From NCBI GenBank assembly GCA_024683115.1, contig JAIKYM010000178.1:1-5162 (forward strand): 5,162 nt of DNA. The letters run 5' to 3'. The DNA is from Bacilli bacterium (GTDB taxonomy: Bacteria; Bacillota_I; Bacilli_A; RF39; UBA660). Both the position numbers and the translations under genes were made by a program. Position 1 is the first letter of the stretch. Every line of letters begins with the position of its first letter. Below the pieces are notes generated by a model, which made no database searches, was not told the DNA's origin, and was given only the letters and a program-made list of their open reading frames with translations. Positions 4,392 through 5,162 of the stretch are shown here, one piece after another.

Positions 4392-5162
4392 ATGGCTGCA
4401 AATTATAAATGGACTGATGATAAAGTTAAAATACTATTAGATAATTATAAAAATATGCCTATAGAATCTTTGTCTAAAATGCTAGAAACTACAAGACCTA
4501 CTGTTATAAAAAAACTAGAAGACTTAGGTGTTACATATAAAGCACGTAGAAATGATTGGACTGAAGAAGAATTAAAAGAATTAAAACTTGTATCTGAAGA
4601 TTTTACTTTAGATGAACTTGCTAAAAGATTTAATAAATCTAAATCTGCTGTAGAACATAAAGTATATAGGTGTAAGTTAAAGTATAAAAGAGATACTCAT
4701 ATTAAATGGGATGTACATGAAATAAATAAATTAAGATTATTAGCTAAAGATCATCATATAGATGAGATTGTTCCTTTGTTTGAAGGAAAGAGTAAAAGTA
4801 CTATACTTCGTAAATTAAAAGAACTTAACTATGATTATGTTCATCATAATATGCAAATGAACGAAGAACAAAAACAATTTATCAGAGATAATTATAATAC
4901 ATTATCTCAACCTGAAATAGGATTAAAAATAGGTGTATCAGTTACTACTGTAAGAAATTTCATGAAAAGTGAAGGATTAAAGAAAGATATTATTAAATGG
5001 ACAGAAGAGAAAATAGATGAATTAAGAGAATTAGCTAAATGTAATTCAATAGATGTGTTAGCTAATCATTTTAATACAACTGAAGCATCAATTAAGAGTG
5101 TAGCTTTCAAGAATAATATTAAAATAACTACAAGAAGATTTATTTGGAATGATGAATTAATA
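4392..5162 (+). CDS. Tandem helix-turn-helix (Myb/GcrA-like) repeat protein, 3' end outside window
   Basis: The reading frame is open for 257 codons from ATG 4392 to the window edge with no stop. AGGTGAT at 4381-4387, four bases before the ATG, is the best ribosome binding site in the window. The protein is built of similar units of 47-50 residues beginning at W7, W56, W106, M156, W203 and W252 (the last cut off). Each has a first helix led by W-T/N/D-x-E/D, a second helix of the type I/L-D-E/S/V-L-A-x-x-F, and a third of the type S/T-x-x-[STA]-[VI]-x-x-K-[LV]-x-x-L, ending in a basic Tyr/Lys/Arg-rich linker. This is the layout of trihelical Myb/SANT or GcrA-type DNA-binding domains. No signal peptide, membrane segment or enzymatic domain is visible so far. 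DNA binding is inferred from fold resemblance only; a C-terminal effector domain might lie beyond the edge. Family not recognised. Confidence 0.8.
   Translation, partial: MAANYKWTDDKVKILLDNYKNMPIESLSKMLETTRPTVIKKLEDLGVTYKARRNDWTEEELKELKLVSEDFTLDELAKRFNKSKSAVEHKVYRCKLKYKRDTHIKWDVHEINKLRLLAKDHHIDEIVPLFEGKSKSTILRKLKELNYDYVHHNMQMNEEQKQFIRDNYNTLSQPEIGLKIGVSVTTVRNFMKSEGLKKDIIKWTEEKIDELRELAKCNSIDVLANHFNTTEASIKSVAFKNNIKITTRRFIWNDELI
4410..5162 (+). repeat. Protein-level tandem repeat array, ~49 residues per unit, at least 6 units
   Basis: Units start at nucleotides 4410, 4557, 4707, 4857, 4998 and 5145, spacings of 147, 150, 150, 141 and 147 bases. The repeats are clear only in protein: the presumed recognition helices start TTRPTVIKKL, KSKSAVEHKV, KSKSTILRKL, VSVTTVRNFM and TTEASIKSVA. 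The nucleotide sequences have diverged too far to align by eye, so the array is old rather than a recent duplication. Unit 4 has Met instead of Trp at its first position and is the most divergent. Confidence 0.75.

Noticed and set aside
4392..5162. Reading the HTH-repeat gene as a transposase or phage protein
   Set aside because: No DDE or serine/tyrosine recombinase motif, inverted repeats or neighbouring phage genes are visible; codon use matches the surrounding genes. It cannot be fully excluded because the 3' end is missing.

Overview
The window reads as chromosomal DNA from a low-GC Gram-positive bacterium (Bacillota, in the Bacilli/Erysipelotrichia/RF39-like part of the tree). By eye the GC content is about 30%. 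A-type promoters with extended -10 boxes, GGTGAT-type ribosome binding sites, a tRNA-sensing T-box leader and a MetRS of Staphylococcus/Clostridium type all point there. A membrane-anchored NlpC/P60 enzyme suggests a peptidoglycan-containing cell or host environment. In-frame stops are TAA and TAG only, so the window does not decide whether TGA is a stop or Trp. No rRNA, tRNA, CRISPR array, insertion sequence or integrase was seen.

Layout. The first 499 bases contain no protein gene. They hold (a) a probable small RNA of unknown family at about 35-240, with its own -10 box, an 11-bp stem joining its two ends and an intrinsic terminator, and (b) a promoter at 242-270 driving a T-box leader (about 277-480) with an ATG specifier and a TGGT acceptor-pairing bulge. 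Next comes metG (500-2053, methionyl-tRNA synthetase). A HIT-family hydrolase gene lies convergent to it on the minus strand (start best placed at 2442, end 2071), and the two share a bidirectional terminator. A GNAT acetyltransferase gene (2508-2960) is divergent from the HIT gene, and their promoters physically overlap. Then follows a membrane-anchored protein with Ig-like domains and a C-terminal NlpC/P60 cysteine peptidase (start best placed at 3002, end 4339). The window ends inside a gene (4392 onward) encoding at least five complete and one truncated tandem copy of a ~47-50-residue Myb/GcrA-like helix-turn-helix.

How it works together. There is no clear multi-gene operon: each gene seems to have its own promoter and its own terminator, packed so tightly that stop codons lie inside terminator hairpins, and promoter elements lie in or just after the preceding terminator. 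The metG unit is a self-contained circuit in which uncharged tRNA-Met should raise MetRS synthesis. The other genes (HIT, GNAT, cell-surface peptidase, HTH-repeat protein) show no obvious shared pathway.

The two items most worth following up are the tandem HTH-repeat protein, which looks like a modular DNA-binding array, and the unidentified structured RNA at the left edge.
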